Source: a virus
Reading direction: 5' to 3' (one strand)
Virus record (IMG/VR): IMGVR_UViG_3300042906_001042
Coordinates: 1-38,910 of that record
DNA length: 38,910 bases
Position numbers and translations under genes: made by a program. The first letter of the stretch is position 1. The number at the start of each line of letters is the position of its first letter. A model generated the notes under the pieces. That model did no database searches. It had not been told where the DNA came from and saw only the letters and a list, made by a program, of their open reading frames with translations. Positions 1 to 6,521 of this stretch are shown here, piece after piece.

Positions 1-197
1 GTGCATGGCGGATGCGCCACCATCAGCAGATCCCAGCCGTCATGCAGCAGGTCGCGCGCGTCGCCACGGATGTGGCGGTTGCTGCCGTCCTCGCTCGGCA
101 GCAGGTCGCATGACCAAGCGTCGCAACCGCGCGCAAGGAACGCGCGGCGCACGACGCCCGAATATTCGCAGGCCACGAGGACGCGCAGCGGGGTCAC
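1..197 (-). CDS. Cytosine-C5 DNA methyltransferase-like protein, N-terminal part (cut by window start)
   Basis: The 65 visible residues start at GTG (197) and run off the window. They carry an N-terminal SAM-binding-like segment (VLVACEYSG) and reach the PPC of catalytic motif IV. Along its whole visible length this is a near copy of the intact gene at 36266-36892, with a handful of base changes; one of them turns the ATG start into GTG. Its start overlaps the stop of the 53-aa membrane protein gene by the same bases as in the other copy. Family knowledge: C5 methyltransferases attack cytosine through the motif IV Cys. The truncation is a window-edge effect, not evidence of a broken gene. Confidence 0.75.
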   Translation of the reverse strand, partial: MTPLRVLVACEYSGVVRRAFLARGCDAWSCDLLPSEDGSNRHIRGDARDLLHDGWDLLMVAHPPC

Positions 198-355
198 CGC
201 AACCCCGCCAGCGCAATCACCACCGCGCCCGTCACGACGCCGAGCAAGGCGAAGGCGAACCAGTAGACCGCCGTTCCCTGCCACCGCCGGTCCTCGTCCA
301 TCCAAGCCAGCGCATCCCTGCTGGCCTGGACGCGGCGCTCCTGTTCTTCGGTCAT
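194..355 (-). CDS. Small single-pass membrane protein (53 aa), left copy
   Basis: The charged N-terminal half (MTDEQERR... then WMDEDRRWQG) is followed by a membrane segment around residues 29-50 (YWFAFALLGVVTGAVVIALA). The ATG at 355 has GGAGG eight bases upstream; an in-frame ATG at 361 lies too close to that site. The stop overlaps the methyltransferase start (GTGA). It is homologous to the 53-aa gene at 36889-37050 and diverges mainly near the N-terminus. It could be a holin-like or envelope peptide of the early operon, but the function is unknown. Confidence 0.75.
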   Translation of the reverse strand: MTEEQERRVQASRDALAWMDEDRRWQGTAVYWFAFALLGVVTGAVVIALAGLR

Positions 356-371
356 TTCCATTTCCTCCTTT

Positions 372-610
372 TGCCTGCCTCACCGAGCCTTGCCCCGCCG
401 CGCCGCGCCACGCCTGCCTTGCCCCGCCGCGCCTTGCCGGACCGCGCTCCGCCAAGCCTGCCTTGCCTCGTCGTACCCCGCCCAGCCTCGCCGTGCCGTG
501 CCTGCCTTGCCGCGCCGTGCCGTGTCATACCCGGCCGCGTCCGGCCATGCCACGCCTGCCATGCCTCGCCCCGCCAGTCCTCGCCTGGCCGAGCCGCGCC
601 TCGCCTGCCT
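372..610. repeat. Degenerate pentanucleotide array, (NNGCC)n on plus strand / (GGCNN)n on minus strand
   Basis: About 240 bases are built almost entirely of five-base steps with GCC at fixed phase, roughly 45 units. There are occasional one-base phase slips, usually at gcctgcc. The array fills the gap between the stop codon of the 151-aa gene (610-612) and the ribosome-binding site of the 53-aa gene (about 363-368), and encroaches on neither. Stop codons are nearly absent because of the repeat, so open frames through it are artefacts. It is transcribed as a GGCNN RNA within the leftward operon. Role unknown. Confidence 0.85.
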
Positions 611-1065
611 TACCCGGCGCGCTTCTTGCGCTCGTTGCGCGCAAGAAACTTGTCGATGCTCGCGCGCAGCTCGTCGCTGGCGTCAAGCGCGTCGGCGTAG
701 CGCAACAGCCGCGCTTGGACGCTTCGCAGGTCGGTCAGCAGATGCGCGATGACCGCCCGCGTCGCTTCCGGCGACGACTGCACCACCGAGACCGCGACGT
801 ACTCGCGCGATCCCCGATCCACGTTGAGATAGGCGCGCACAGGCGGCTCGTTGGGCTTGTGCGGTTCCAGATGAACGACCACGCGGCGGATCAGCCCGCG
901 GGCTTGAAGCAGCCGATACTTCTCGGCAGCGTCGGCGTCGTCCCAATCGAACATCGAGTGCAGCGACGAATTGGGGCTGCGCGCCCGATCCACGACGGCT
1001 TCCGGCGTGAGCTTGTCGCCAAGTTCTCGCGCCATTTCCTCCAGTTCGCGCTCCCAGCGGGACAT
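610..1065 (-). CDS. Conserved phage protein of the recombination module (151 aa)
   Basis: The N-terminal part has the pattern ARSPNSSLHSMFDWDDADAA followed by EKYRLLQAR. I recognise this as a family common beside recT or exonuclease genes in phages, with no function I can name. The C-terminal half is helical and charged and ends in a basic tail (RNERKKRAG). The ATG at 1065 overlaps the stop of the 209-aa gene (TGATG), so translation is probably coupled. The stop abuts the pentamer array. Cytoplasmic; no membrane segment seen. Confidence 0.8.
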   Translation of the reverse strand: MSRWERELEEMARELGDKLTPEAVVDRARSPNSSLHSMFDWDDADAAEKYRLLQARGLIRRVVVHLEPHKPNEPPVRAYLNVDRGSREYVAVSVVQSSPEATRAVIAHLLTDLRSVQARLLRYADALDASDELRASIDKFLARNERKKRAG

Positions 1066-1694
1066 CACGACACCACCTCGAACGTACCCCAGCCGAGCCC
1101 GTAGCTCTCGCGGCTGAACGGACGCCCCTCTCCGACGCCGATCTGCATTCCGGCGCGGGCCAGCAGGTTGGACACATCCCCGACCCTGAACTGGTCGCCA
1201 TCCCAGCGCACCCGCAGCGTGGCGCTCCAGCGCCGGAACATCGGCCTGGAACGCAAGTCGGTCACGCCCGTCTGGTTTCGCGTCGCGGCGACGTGCTGCT
1301 CGTAGTCGCCGATGATCCGCACCAGCGGCTGTCCGCTGACGAGGTCGAGTCCGTCCGCCTCGACGAAGACGGACATCTTCGCCATCGTCATCTTGAAGCC
1401 GACCAGGCGGCAGGCATCGATCATCGCCGCGCGCCATGCCGACGCCGGGAAGCCGATGGTGCCATCCTCCAAGCGGTGCAGCGCCGCCTCGCAGTCAGCC
1501 GCGAAGTCGCGCGCCTCGCGCTCCTTCTTCGACTTCGCCGTCGATCCGGCCTCATGCTTCTCGCGCATCTTCTGACGCGCCTTCTCCGAGAAGGCGGCCA
1601 TGACCAGCGGCGCGGTGCCGACGATCTCGAACTGCGCGCGCTCGAACTTCGGCGCGGCGATGGTGACGATCTCTTGCTTCGTGAACGCGTTCAT
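1065..1694 (-). CDS. Conserved phage recombination-associated protein (209 aa)
   Basis: The start is the ATG at 1694, five bases after GGGAGG. An upstream in-frame TTG lies inside the end of recT and lacks a site. Characteristic stretches are an N-terminal IVGTAPLVMAAFSEKARQKM, a Lys/Glu-rich linker, then a central FPASAWRAAMIDACRLVGFK and PLVRIIGDY. I know this arrangement from phage proteins encoded next to RecT. It may be an accessory single-strand DNA handling protein, but that is inference from position. It lies between recT (14-base gap) and the 151-aa gene (overlap). Confidence 0.8.
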   Translation of the reverse strand: MNAFTKQEIVTIAAPKFERAQFEIVGTAPLVMAAFSEKARQKMREKHEAGSTAKSKKEREARDFAADCEAALHRLEDGTIGFPASAWRAAMIDACRLVGFKMTMAKMSVFVEADGLDLVSGQPLVRIIGDYEQHVAATRNQTGVTDLRSRPMFRRWSATLRVRWDGDQFRVGDVSNLLARAGMQIGVGEGRPFSRESYGLGWGTFEVVS

Positions 1695-1708
1695 CTGAAC
1701 CTCCCTTT

Positions 1709-2647
1709 TCAACTAGCCAGATCCGCCACCCGGCGGCGGCTCTCCTCCATGATGCGCTCATGCGCCTCGGGCGACGCGGCGCTGATGTCGTCGAGGTTGC
1801 CACGCTGGGCCAGCATGATCTTGTCGATGTCCTTGACGCTCGCCGCCTTGCGGATCGCCGCGACGATGGCGCGGGCGAGCTCGGCCAGCCCGGGCGTGAG
1901 GGTTGCGCCGGTCGGGGCCTCTGGTGAGGAGGCTGCGGGGGAGGGGGGAACCGCATCCGACACGGCCGGCGCGTTGTTGTCGGCCTCTTGTTCGGTGGCA
2001 TCGAGGAGGGCGTCCATCGCGGCGCTGACGGCGGCGAGGGGGGTGGAGGGCGGGGTGATGTCGATGGCGCTGGCCGGGCCGCGCGCCTGGACGACGTCGA
2101 TCTCCTCCGCGACCGGCAGGCCCATCATCACCTCGGGCGCGAAGAGGCGGATGAGCATCGTGGCGCTGCGGTAGCGCAGCATCTGGTCGGGCATCGTCCG
2201 GTACTTCGGGTTCTTCGTCCAGCCCTCGGCCTCGGCCATCGCCATCGACGCGGTGGCCTCGACCGGCTCGCCGCTATCGGCCAGCGTAGCGAAGGCGGTG
2301 ACGCGCAGGTTCTTGTGCTCGCCCTCGACGCGCCAGTTGATGCGACGCGCGAACACACCCGAGCGGTTGGCCTTGGCGATCATGTAGGTGGCCGACCAGC
2401 CCGCGCGCCCGGAGACGAAGTAGATGTTCTGCAGGACGACCAGCGGCTCCTCGCGCGTCCGCTTCGCGATGGCGTATGCGATGAGGCAGTCGGCCATCTT
2501 GCCGCGCAGGTGCGGCGGGACGAGTTCGCTGGCGGCGAACATCTTCGCGACGCGCTGCGAGTGCTCGAAGTGCGCGGGCGCGAGCGGATCGTAGTCCGAC
2601 ACGGCGGCGGGCAGGTTCACGACGTTGGTGGCGATCTCGTTGGTCAT
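1709..2647 (-). CDS. recT: RecT-family single-strand annealing protein
   Basis: The 312 residues show typical RecT features: a PPHLRGKMADCLIAYAIAKR stretch near residue 43, a QNIYFVSGRAGWSATYMIA block near residue 75, and KNPKYRTMPDQMLRYRSAT followed by LFAPEVMMGLP around residues 142-175. The C-terminal third is a Pro/Ala-rich linker plus a helical tail. RecT proteins anneal complementary strands and work with a partner exonuclease, which here is the upstream gene overlapping by four bases (ATGA). In the phage it should support recombination repair and circularisation of genome ends. Confidence is high for the family. Confidence 0.92.
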   Translation of the reverse strand: MTNEIATNVVNLPAAVSDYDPLAPAHFEHSQRVAKMFAASELVPPHLRGKMADCLIAYAIAKRTREEPLVVLQNIYFVSGRAGWSATYMIAKANRSGVFARRINWRVEGEHKNLRVTAFATLADSGEPVEATASMAMAEAEGWTKNPKYRTMPDQMLRYRSATMLIRLFAPEVMMGLPVAEEIDVVQARGPASAIDITPPSTPLAAVSAAMDALLDATEQEADNNAPAVSDAVPPSPAASSPEAPTGATLTPGLAELARAIVAAIRKAASVKDIDKIMLAQRGNLDDISAASPEAHERIMEESRRRVADLAS

Positions 2648-3513
2648 TGCGCGTATCCCTTCTGAATGCTGGTTGCGATTTCGTTGGCCGCCCACTGCGG
2701 GAGGCCGATTTCGACTACACCCGTGGTGTAACCCGGCCAGCTATCATCCGCAACGCTTTTCGCGAAGCGGCGCAGGATCTGGCGCAGCTGCTGGTCGGCG
2801 GCGCTCGCGGCGTCGGCGGACAGGGCGGCGACGTAGCCGATGAAGGGCTCGTCGTTGCCGACCACCATGAACGCATGGGTCGGGCGCTGGATGCCGAGCG
2901 TCGAGGCGACCAGCCGGAACATCGCGTCCCCGAGGTCGTATCTGAGATTGGCGGCGGTCTTGCGCCAGGAGTTCGGCGCGGGCGATGCGGTGGTCTTGAG
3001 GTTCACCGCCAGCCCGGCGCGCGAGATGTAGAGGTCGGGGCGGCACAGCAGCGTCAGGCCGGTCTCCTCGTCCTTCGCGACCATCGTCACCTCGGCGCGA
3101 CCGCCGGCCTCGAGGAGGCGGCGAGCGTCGGCGTTCTTCATCAGCCCATCGCGCATGCCGACGATCCGCATGTGGTCGCTGAAGGAGACGATCTGCCGGT
3201 CGCCCTGCGCCTCGCGCCAGGCCCTGCCCTCTCGGGTCGAGAGATTGAGCCCCTCGGGCTTGACCGAGAAGCGCTGGTGGAAAACCTCGGCGCCCTCCAA
3301 GATGTAGCAGTGCGCGGCGGTCCCCAGCGCCATCGACGCGCTCGGCTCGCGGTGGACGCGGGCCGGGTTGCCGCGCCAGAAGGCGTGTGCATGGGCCGGG
3401 CATTCGGTCTCGTATGAGACGAGGTCGCTGCCGCTGACCGCCGGGGCCGCGAAGGCCTCGGCGCTCAGGTACGCCTCGAACGAGACGTCGTTGTGGATGC
3501 CGTCGCTGATCAC
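2644..3513 (-). CDS. PDDEXK exonuclease, RecE C-terminal / DUF3799-like (partner of RecT)
   Basis: The 289 residues start at GTG (3513) with GGGAGA upstream. Visible motifs are GTAAHCYILE with His68, Glu141 in AEVTM, Asp160 in CRPDLY and Lys173 in NLKT. This is the H...E...D...K layout of PDDEXK exonucleases such as the RecE C-terminal domain and lambda Exo. The known role is 5'-to-3' resection of duplex DNA to give the single strand that RecT coats. The stop overlaps the recT start, as expected for a two-gene recombinase. Confidence 0.88.
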   Translation of the reverse strand: MISDGIHNDVSFEAYLSAEAFAAPAVSGSDLVSYETECPAHAHAFWRGNPARVHREPSASMALGTAAHCYILEGAEVFHQRFSVKPEGLNLSTREGRAWREAQGDRQIVSFSDHMRIVGMRDGLMKNADARRLLEAGGRAEVTMVAKDEETGLTLLCRPDLYISRAGLAVNLKTTASPAPNSWRKTAANLRYDLGDAMFRLVASTLGIQRPTHAFMVVGNDEPFIGYVAALSADAASAADQQLRQILRRFAKSVADDSWPGYTTGVVEIGLPQWAANEIATSIQKGYAQ

Positions 3514-3656
3514 TTTTCGATCTCCCTCTTCATCTGGCGGTGGACCCAGCCGCGCAGGGCCGCGAGGCGGCTCGCCTTCTTACCGCGCGGGGCGTGGGCC
3601 GCGCGCTTGATCATGCTGCGATAGACCCGCAGCAGCTTGCGCTTCTCGCTGGTCAT
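3510..3656 (-). CDS. Small basic protein (48 aa)
   Basis: A 48-residue, strongly basic, helical peptide rich in Lys and Arg (for example MTSEKRKLLRVYRSMIKRAA near the start). Its stop overlaps the exonuclease GTG start and its own start overlaps the stop of the 59-aa gene (ATGA). Those tight overlaps on both sides are the main reason to call it a gene. It may bind nucleic acid because of its charge, but no family is recognised. Confidence 0.65.
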   Translation of the reverse strand: MTSEKRKLLRVYRSMIKRAAHAPRGKKASRLAALRGWVHRQMKREIEK

Positions 3657-3832
3657 CGGTTGCCCTCCAGCGCCGCTAGCTGGCGCTCCAGCTCCGCGAT
3701 CCGCTGATGCGCGAGCAGGTAGTCGAGCGTCTCGGGGTTGAGGTCGCGGGCCAGCTCGACCCGCAGGGCGATGCGAGCGCGCAGGACGCCGGGCGTCTGC
3801 GGGATCGCGGCGGCGGCGGGGAAGCGCTTCAT
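3653..3832 (-). CDS. Small coiled-coil protein (59 aa), paralogue of 37247-37435
   Basis: The protein has the plan TPGVLRARIALRVELAR, then a short acidic stretch, then a C-terminal helix ending AELERQLAALEGNR. The 62-aa protein at 37247-37435 has the same plan and an almost identical ending (ALERQLAALEGGR). Both genes lie directly downstream of a tiny membrane peptide gene in their operons. This is strong evidence that the two leftward operons are versions of one ancestral module. Function unknown. Confidence 0.75.
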   Translation of the reverse strand: MKRFPAAAAIPQTPGVLRARIALRVELARDLNPETLDYLLAHQRIAELERQLAALEGNR

Positions 3833-3894
3833 GCCAGCACCATGATCGCGGCCAGGACGACGCCCATGAGGGCCTGCAGCCAGAGGGGGGACAT
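3829..3894 (-). CDS. Tiny membrane peptide (21 aa)
   Basis: The 21 residues, MSPLWLQALMGVVLAAIMVLA, are essentially one membrane helix. The ATG at 3894 follows a GGGGGGA ribosome-binding site by about seven bases, and both ends overlap neighbouring genes by a few bases. A 27-aa membrane peptide sits at the matching place in the other leftward operon (37432-37515). The role could be a lysis or superinfection-related microprotein; nothing in the sequence decides. Confidence 0.6.
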   Translation of the reverse strand: MSPLWLQALMGVVLAAIMVLA

Positions 3895-4193
3895 CAGCGG
3901 TCCCCCCTGAGCCAATCGGGATAGTCGCCGTCGAAGGGCTCAGCGGGCGTCGCGTCGTCGCGGATGAAGCGCGCCGTGGGGTCGGTGAGCCGCTCGACGA
4001 GGATCTCGGCGTCGTAGAGGACGCCGCGCAACTCGCTCTCGGAGATGGCGCGGCAGTTGTAGTGCTGCGCGTTGATCTCCTCGACCTCCTTGGCGACCGC
4101 GTTCAGGATCTCCCAGACCTGATCGCAGGTGCGGCGGCGAAGCAGCGCGAGGTCGGCGAGGCTGCGCTCGGCGTTTTCGACGTCGATCATCAT
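3894..4193 (-). CDS. Hypothetical protein (98-99 aa)
   Basis: A helical protein beginning MMIDVENAERSLADLALLRR and ending in an acidic Trp-containing tail (DGDYPDWLRGDR). Two consecutive ATG codons (4193, 4190) follow a GAGG-like site, so the exact start is open by one residue. The stop overlaps the start of the 21-aa peptide gene. No family recognised. It is the second gene of the leftward operon starting at the promoter near 4551-4578. Confidence 0.7.
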   Translation of the reverse strand: MMIDVENAERSLADLALLRRRTCDQVWEILNAVAKEVEEINAQHYNCRAISESELRGVLYDAEILVERLTDPTARFIRDDATPAEPFDGDYPDWLRGDR

Positions 4194-4198
4194 GGCCC

Positions 4199-4504
4199 TC
4201 ACTCCTCCAGCGCGGCCTGAAGCGCATCGCGCGCCTCGAAGGTGAACTCGCCGATCAGCGTGTCGGCGTTGAGCAGGGCGTCGCGCCAGTTGCGCTTGGC
4301 CTGCGCGTCCTGCGCGTCGGTGAAGCCCGAGGGCTCCTGCCACTCGCGCTCGGTGACCTCGCGCAGCTCCTCCAACGCGGCGACGATCTTGTTCATCGCC
4401 TGCGTCTCGGCGCGCTTGAGGCGGCGCAGGCTCGCCTCGATGAAGTCGTAGTAGTCGCGCGTGTGCGCGTAGCTCTCGCCGTGATCGTTCTCGTCGCGAA
4501 GCAT
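4199..4504 (-). CDS. Hypothetical protein, first gene of the left early operon (101 aa)
   Basis: The ATG at 4504 is preceded by a strong AGGAGG nine bases upstream. The protein is predicted mostly helical and acidic, with a Glu/Gln/Ala-rich middle and an acidic end (ARDALQAALEE). No family recognised. It is the first gene after the divergent promoter region, the place where phages often put a regulator or anti-repressor, but no DNA-binding motif is visible. Confidence 0.72.
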   Translation of the reverse strand: MLRDENDHGESYAHTRDYYDFIEASLRRLKRAETQAMNKIVAALEELREVTEREWQEPSGFTDAQDAQAKRNWRDALLNADTLIGEFTFEARDALQAALEE

Positions 4505-4550
4505 TGTCTGTCCCTCCTGGTTTCTGCCCGGCACCACCCGGACAAGGCGA

Positions 4551-4578
4551 AACATACACCATCGCTTTAGCCGCGCAA
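4551..4578 (-). promoter_or_regulatory. Leftward early promoter (left arm)
   Basis: Read on the minus strand, TTGCGC (4578-4573) and TATGTT (4556-4551) are separated by 16 bases. They lie about 45 bases upstream of the first leftward gene. A GTGTA half-site like those of the operator at 4609-4625 runs into the -10 box. Inference from consensus only. Confidence 0.5.
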
Positions 4579-4601
4579 GCGCTTTCCGCGAAATTGTGTG
4601 C

Positions 4602-4630
4602 TTGACCTCTACACCGCGCGTGTAGTAGCC
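4602..4630 (+). promoter_or_regulatory. Rightward early promoter with dyad operator (operator 4609-4625)
   Basis: TTGACC at 4602-4607 is followed after 17 bases by a weak -10 (GTAGCC, or TAGTAG in a shifted register). Inside the spacer lies a perfect dyad, CTACAC-N5-GTGTAG. The -35 and the five-base dyad spacer match the right-end immunity region, but the half-site differs (TACAC instead of GATAC). The Cro-like gene starts at 4639, so its mRNA would be nearly leaderless. The dyad is seen directly; promoter activity is inferred. Confidence 0.55.
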
Positions 4631-4638
4631 GTCGAGAC

Positions 4639-4842
4639 ATGACCCTGATCGACTTCATCGCCGCCCTCGGCGGCACCTACGCCACCGCCCGCGCGTTCTC
4701 CACGACGCCGCAGGCTATCAGCAATTGGAAGCGTCGCCAGCGGTTGCCCGCCGCGCGGCAGCTCGAGGCCTTCCGCATCGCGCGCGCCAAGCGGCTTGCG
4801 TTCGATCCGGTCGCCGCGACGCGCCGCGAGGCCCGGCGATGA
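4639..4842 (+). CDS. Cro/YdaS-like helix-turn-helix repressor (67 aa)
   Basis: A short one-domain HTH protein: FIAALGGTYATARAFSTTPQ, then AISNWKRRQRLPAARQLEAF. The second helix-turn-helix half (TPQAISNWKRR) and the RLP motif are typical of Cro/YdaS regulators. The position, divergent from the leftward operon and over a dyad operator, fits a Cro role. The same architecture appears in the truncated gene at 38766-38910. The stop overlaps the next start (ATGA). Confidence 0.82.
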   Translation: MTLIDFIAALGGTYATARAFSTTPQAISNWKRRQRLPAARQLEAFRIARAKRLAFDPVAATRREARR

Positions 4843-5576
4843 GGCGCGACACCGCGATAGAGCGCGTGTCCAACGCGCTGCGTGCCGAGGGCGGACGCGC
4901 CTCGACGCAGCGGCTGTGCGAAGTGCTGGCTAGCATGGACAGGGGGTTGGTGTTGATGGCCCTCGCGCATTTGAAGCGCCGCGAGCTGGTAGACAGCGAC
5001 TACGCTCCGCGCAAGCAGCCCGAGTGCGGCTGGAGCTACTGGTTCACGCCCGCGAAGAGGGTGCATCGCGGCAGCCGTTTCAAGGCGGCGGTGTCGAACG
5101 GCTACACCCGGCTCGTCGTCGAGTACCTCGACGCGGCTGGCGGCGAGGCGCCGATCGACGAATGGCTCGCGTGGAGCGCGCAGATCACGCATCGGGTGCG
5201 GCTGCACAGCGGCGTCCACAGCCTGCGGCGGCGCGGGCTAATCGAGGTCGGCAAGGCGCGCGTTCGGCTGACCGACACGGGCCGGCAGGCGCTCGCGCTC
5301 GGTCGCACCGTCGCTCCCATAGCGCCGACCATCGCGGACTTCGAGGACATCGCCGAGCCCGAGACGCGATCGACCGATCCCGAGGCCTGCGTCGCGCGCG
5401 CCGAGAAGCTATGGCCGAAGCTGATGCGCGGCAGGCGCTACGAGGACGTCCCGGCGCACCTCATCCGCCCGCAGCGCCTGCTGCGATGGACGCCGCCGCT
5501 GGTTGAGCGCAGCATGACCGGGTCGAGCGGGGCGATGCTGGCCGAAAGCCGCGATGCGACGGGAGGCACGCCGTGA
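4839..5576 (+). CDS. Winged-helix DNA-binding protein, probable early regulator or replication accessory (245 aa)
   Basis: There are two winged-helix-like parts. The first is at residues 1-60 (VSNALRAEGGRASTQRLCEVL then LAHLKRRELV). The second is around residues 85-145 (YLDAAGGEAPIDEWLAW, HSLRRRGLIEV, RVRLTDTGRQAL). The C-terminal tail is disordered and Pro/Ser-rich. No named family is recognised. It sits between the Cro-like gene and the resolvase gene with overlaps at both ends, so it belongs to the rightward early operon. Regulatory or origin-binding roles are both possible. Confidence 0.75.
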   Translation: MRRDTAIERVSNALRAEGGRASTQRLCEVLASMDRGLVLMALAHLKRRELVDSDYAPRKQPECGWSYWFTPAKRVHRGSRFKAAVSNGYTRLVVEYLDAAGGEAPIDEWLAWSAQITHRVRLHSGVHSLRRRGLIEVGKARVRLTDTGRQALALGRTVAPIAPTIADFEDIAEPETRSTDPEACVARAEKLWPKLMRGRRYEDVPAHLIRPQRLLRWTPPLVERSMTGSSGAMLAESRDATGGTP

Positions 5577-5947
5577 GAACGTGGCGCGGCGTCATCCTGG
5601 GCGAGCCCGCGAGCAAGGCCAACTCGCGCCGCATCGTGCGGTTCGGGTCGAAGTTGCGGGTCATCAAGAGCGAGAAGGGGCTCGCGTACATCGAGGCGGT
5701 TGCGCGGCAAGTTCCCGAGCTGCCAGCGCAGGACCAGCTGCTCGAGCCGATCCGCATGACCGCTCACATCTACTACGCCTCGCGGCGACCGGACCTCGAT
5801 CCGTCGCTGATCCTCGACGCGCTGCAGGGCCGCGTCTACCGCAACGACCGCGCGGTGCGAGAAATGCACCTGTATCACCACCTCGACCGCGAAAACCCTC
5901 GGGCCGAGATTTTTCTAGAGGAGATGACCGATGAGCACGAACAGTAA
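5573..5947 (+). CDS. RusA-family Holliday junction resolvase-like endonuclease
   Basis: The 124 residues start at GTG with GGAGG six bases upstream. The RusA signature is visible as RRPDLDPSLILDALQGRVYR-NDRAV, giving Asp74, Asp76 and Asp92 as the probable metal-binding acids, with a basic N-terminal region (KANSRRIVRF). RusA homologues cut four-way junctions. In phages they resolve recombination intermediates and branched DNA before packaging, which fits a genome that also encodes RecT and an exonuclease. Confidence 0.85.
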   Translation: MRTWRGVILGEPASKANSRRIVRFGSKLRVIKSEKGLAYIEAVARQVPELPAQDQLLEPIRMTAHIYYASRRPDLDPSLILDALQGRVYRNDRAVREMHLYHHLDRENPRAEIFLEEMTDEHEQ

Positions 5948-6143
5948 AAAGAGCGAATACCTAACTCCAATTGAGGCCGCGCGTGAATTGATGATGACAC
6001 CTGGCGGTGTCAGGACGGCGATCCGGCGCGGCGCGCTGCCTGCGTTGCGCGTTCTGGGAAGGCTGAAGCTGCGCGCGGAAGATGTGCGCGCTGCGAAGGA
6101 GGGTAGTCCCACAGCAGCGGAGGTTCGTCATGCAAAACGATGA
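5931..6143 (+). CDS. Excisionase-like HTH_17 DNA-binding protein (70 aa)
   Basis: The pattern YLTPIEAARELMMTPGGVRT then IRRGALPALRVLGRLKLRAEDV is the MerR/excisionase-type winged helix of the HTH_17 family. The ATG lies inside the end of the resolvase gene, 17 bases of overlap, with GAGGAG seven bases upstream. No integrase gene is visible in the window, so an excision role cannot be argued; transcriptional regulation is equally likely. The local A+T is a little higher than in its neighbours. Confidence 0.78.
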   Translation: MSTNSKKSEYLTPIEAARELMMTPGGVRTAIRRGALPALRVLGRLKLRAEDVRAAKEGSPTAAEVRHAKR

Positions 6144-6378
6144 CCTGACCCGCTACGCCGAGCGCCTCACGCGCCTGCTCGACGCCGCCGACGAGGTGCG
6201 CGACGACCTCAAGGAGTTGAAGGTCGAGATCAAGAGCGCGGGCTACGATCCGGCGGCGCTGGTGCGCGTCGTGCAGCTGCGGCGCGACGAGCGCAAGCGG
6301 GCGCGGGAGCAGGAGCGGCTGCAGGCGGTGACGCTCTACGCCGACAGGCTGGGCGTCCAGCTCGACCTCGCGATCTAG
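6130..6378 (+). CDS. DUF2312 (GapR-like) nucleoid-associated protein (82 aa)
   Basis: The residues form a coiled-coil-type helix (RYAERLTRLLDAADEVRDDL, KELKVEIKSAGYDPAALVRV) followed by LRRDERKRAREQERL and LYADRLGVQL. This is the DUF2312 pattern: two helices around a GYD..AL turn, then a short helix. GapR of Caulobacter binds AT-rich and overtwisted DNA and supports replication. The ATG at 6130 has GGAGG six bases upstream; longer in-frame starts have none. A phage copy beside the replication genes could help fork progression or silence host DNA. Confidence 0.8.
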   Translation: MQNDDLTRYAERLTRLLDAADEVRDDLKELKVEIKSAGYDPAALVRVVQLRRDERKRAREQERLQAVTLYADRLGVQLDLAI

Positions 6379-6429
6379 GAACAGGCCGGGCCCTCCCTTG
6401 CCGTGGCCGGCGGGCCGCGGAACCTAAAA

Positions 6430-6491
6430 GCGATCCAGCGGGCTCTGCCCGTCAACCAGCCCCTGGCCGGTGCGTTTGCTGGATGGATCGC
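6430..6491 (+). repeat. Imperfect inverted repeat in the 5' leader of the 23-aa peptide gene
   Basis: GCGATCCAGC (6430-6439) can pair with GCTGGATGGATCGC (6478-6491), with a small bulge. The rest of the 6379-6521 gap is GC-rich with further short dyads and no open frame I trust. It may be an RNA leader structure; no riboswitch family is recognised. Confidence 0.4.
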
Positions 6492-6521
6492 TCCCGCCAC
6501 TCAACCCGAACGGAGGAAGCA

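Larger units (their letters stand above)
1..355. repeat. Left copy of a diverged direct repeat (partner 36696-37050)
   Basis: This stretch aligns gap-free with 36696-37050 at an offset of 36695. I count about nine mismatches in the first 300 bases and about a dozen in the last 55. The similarity stops abruptly at the start codon of the 53-aa gene. Beyond it this side enters the pentamer array and the other side enters a 67-aa gene. The copies are too different to be an ordinary exact terminal repeat and fit two alleles of one locus. Confidence 0.9.

Noticed and set aside
372-610. CRISPR array or tandem satellite interpretation of the repeat region
   Set aside because: There are no constant repeats separated by unique spacers and no unit longer than five bases recurring exactly. 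The periodicity is five with degenerate positions.
1-1104. Long plus-strand open frames across the left end (367 and 231 codons)
   Set aside because: They run antisense to the methyltransferase, membrane protein and 151-aa genes and through the pentamer array, whose NNGCC units cannot make stops. The predicted protein is Pro/Arg/Ala low-complexity. Artefact.
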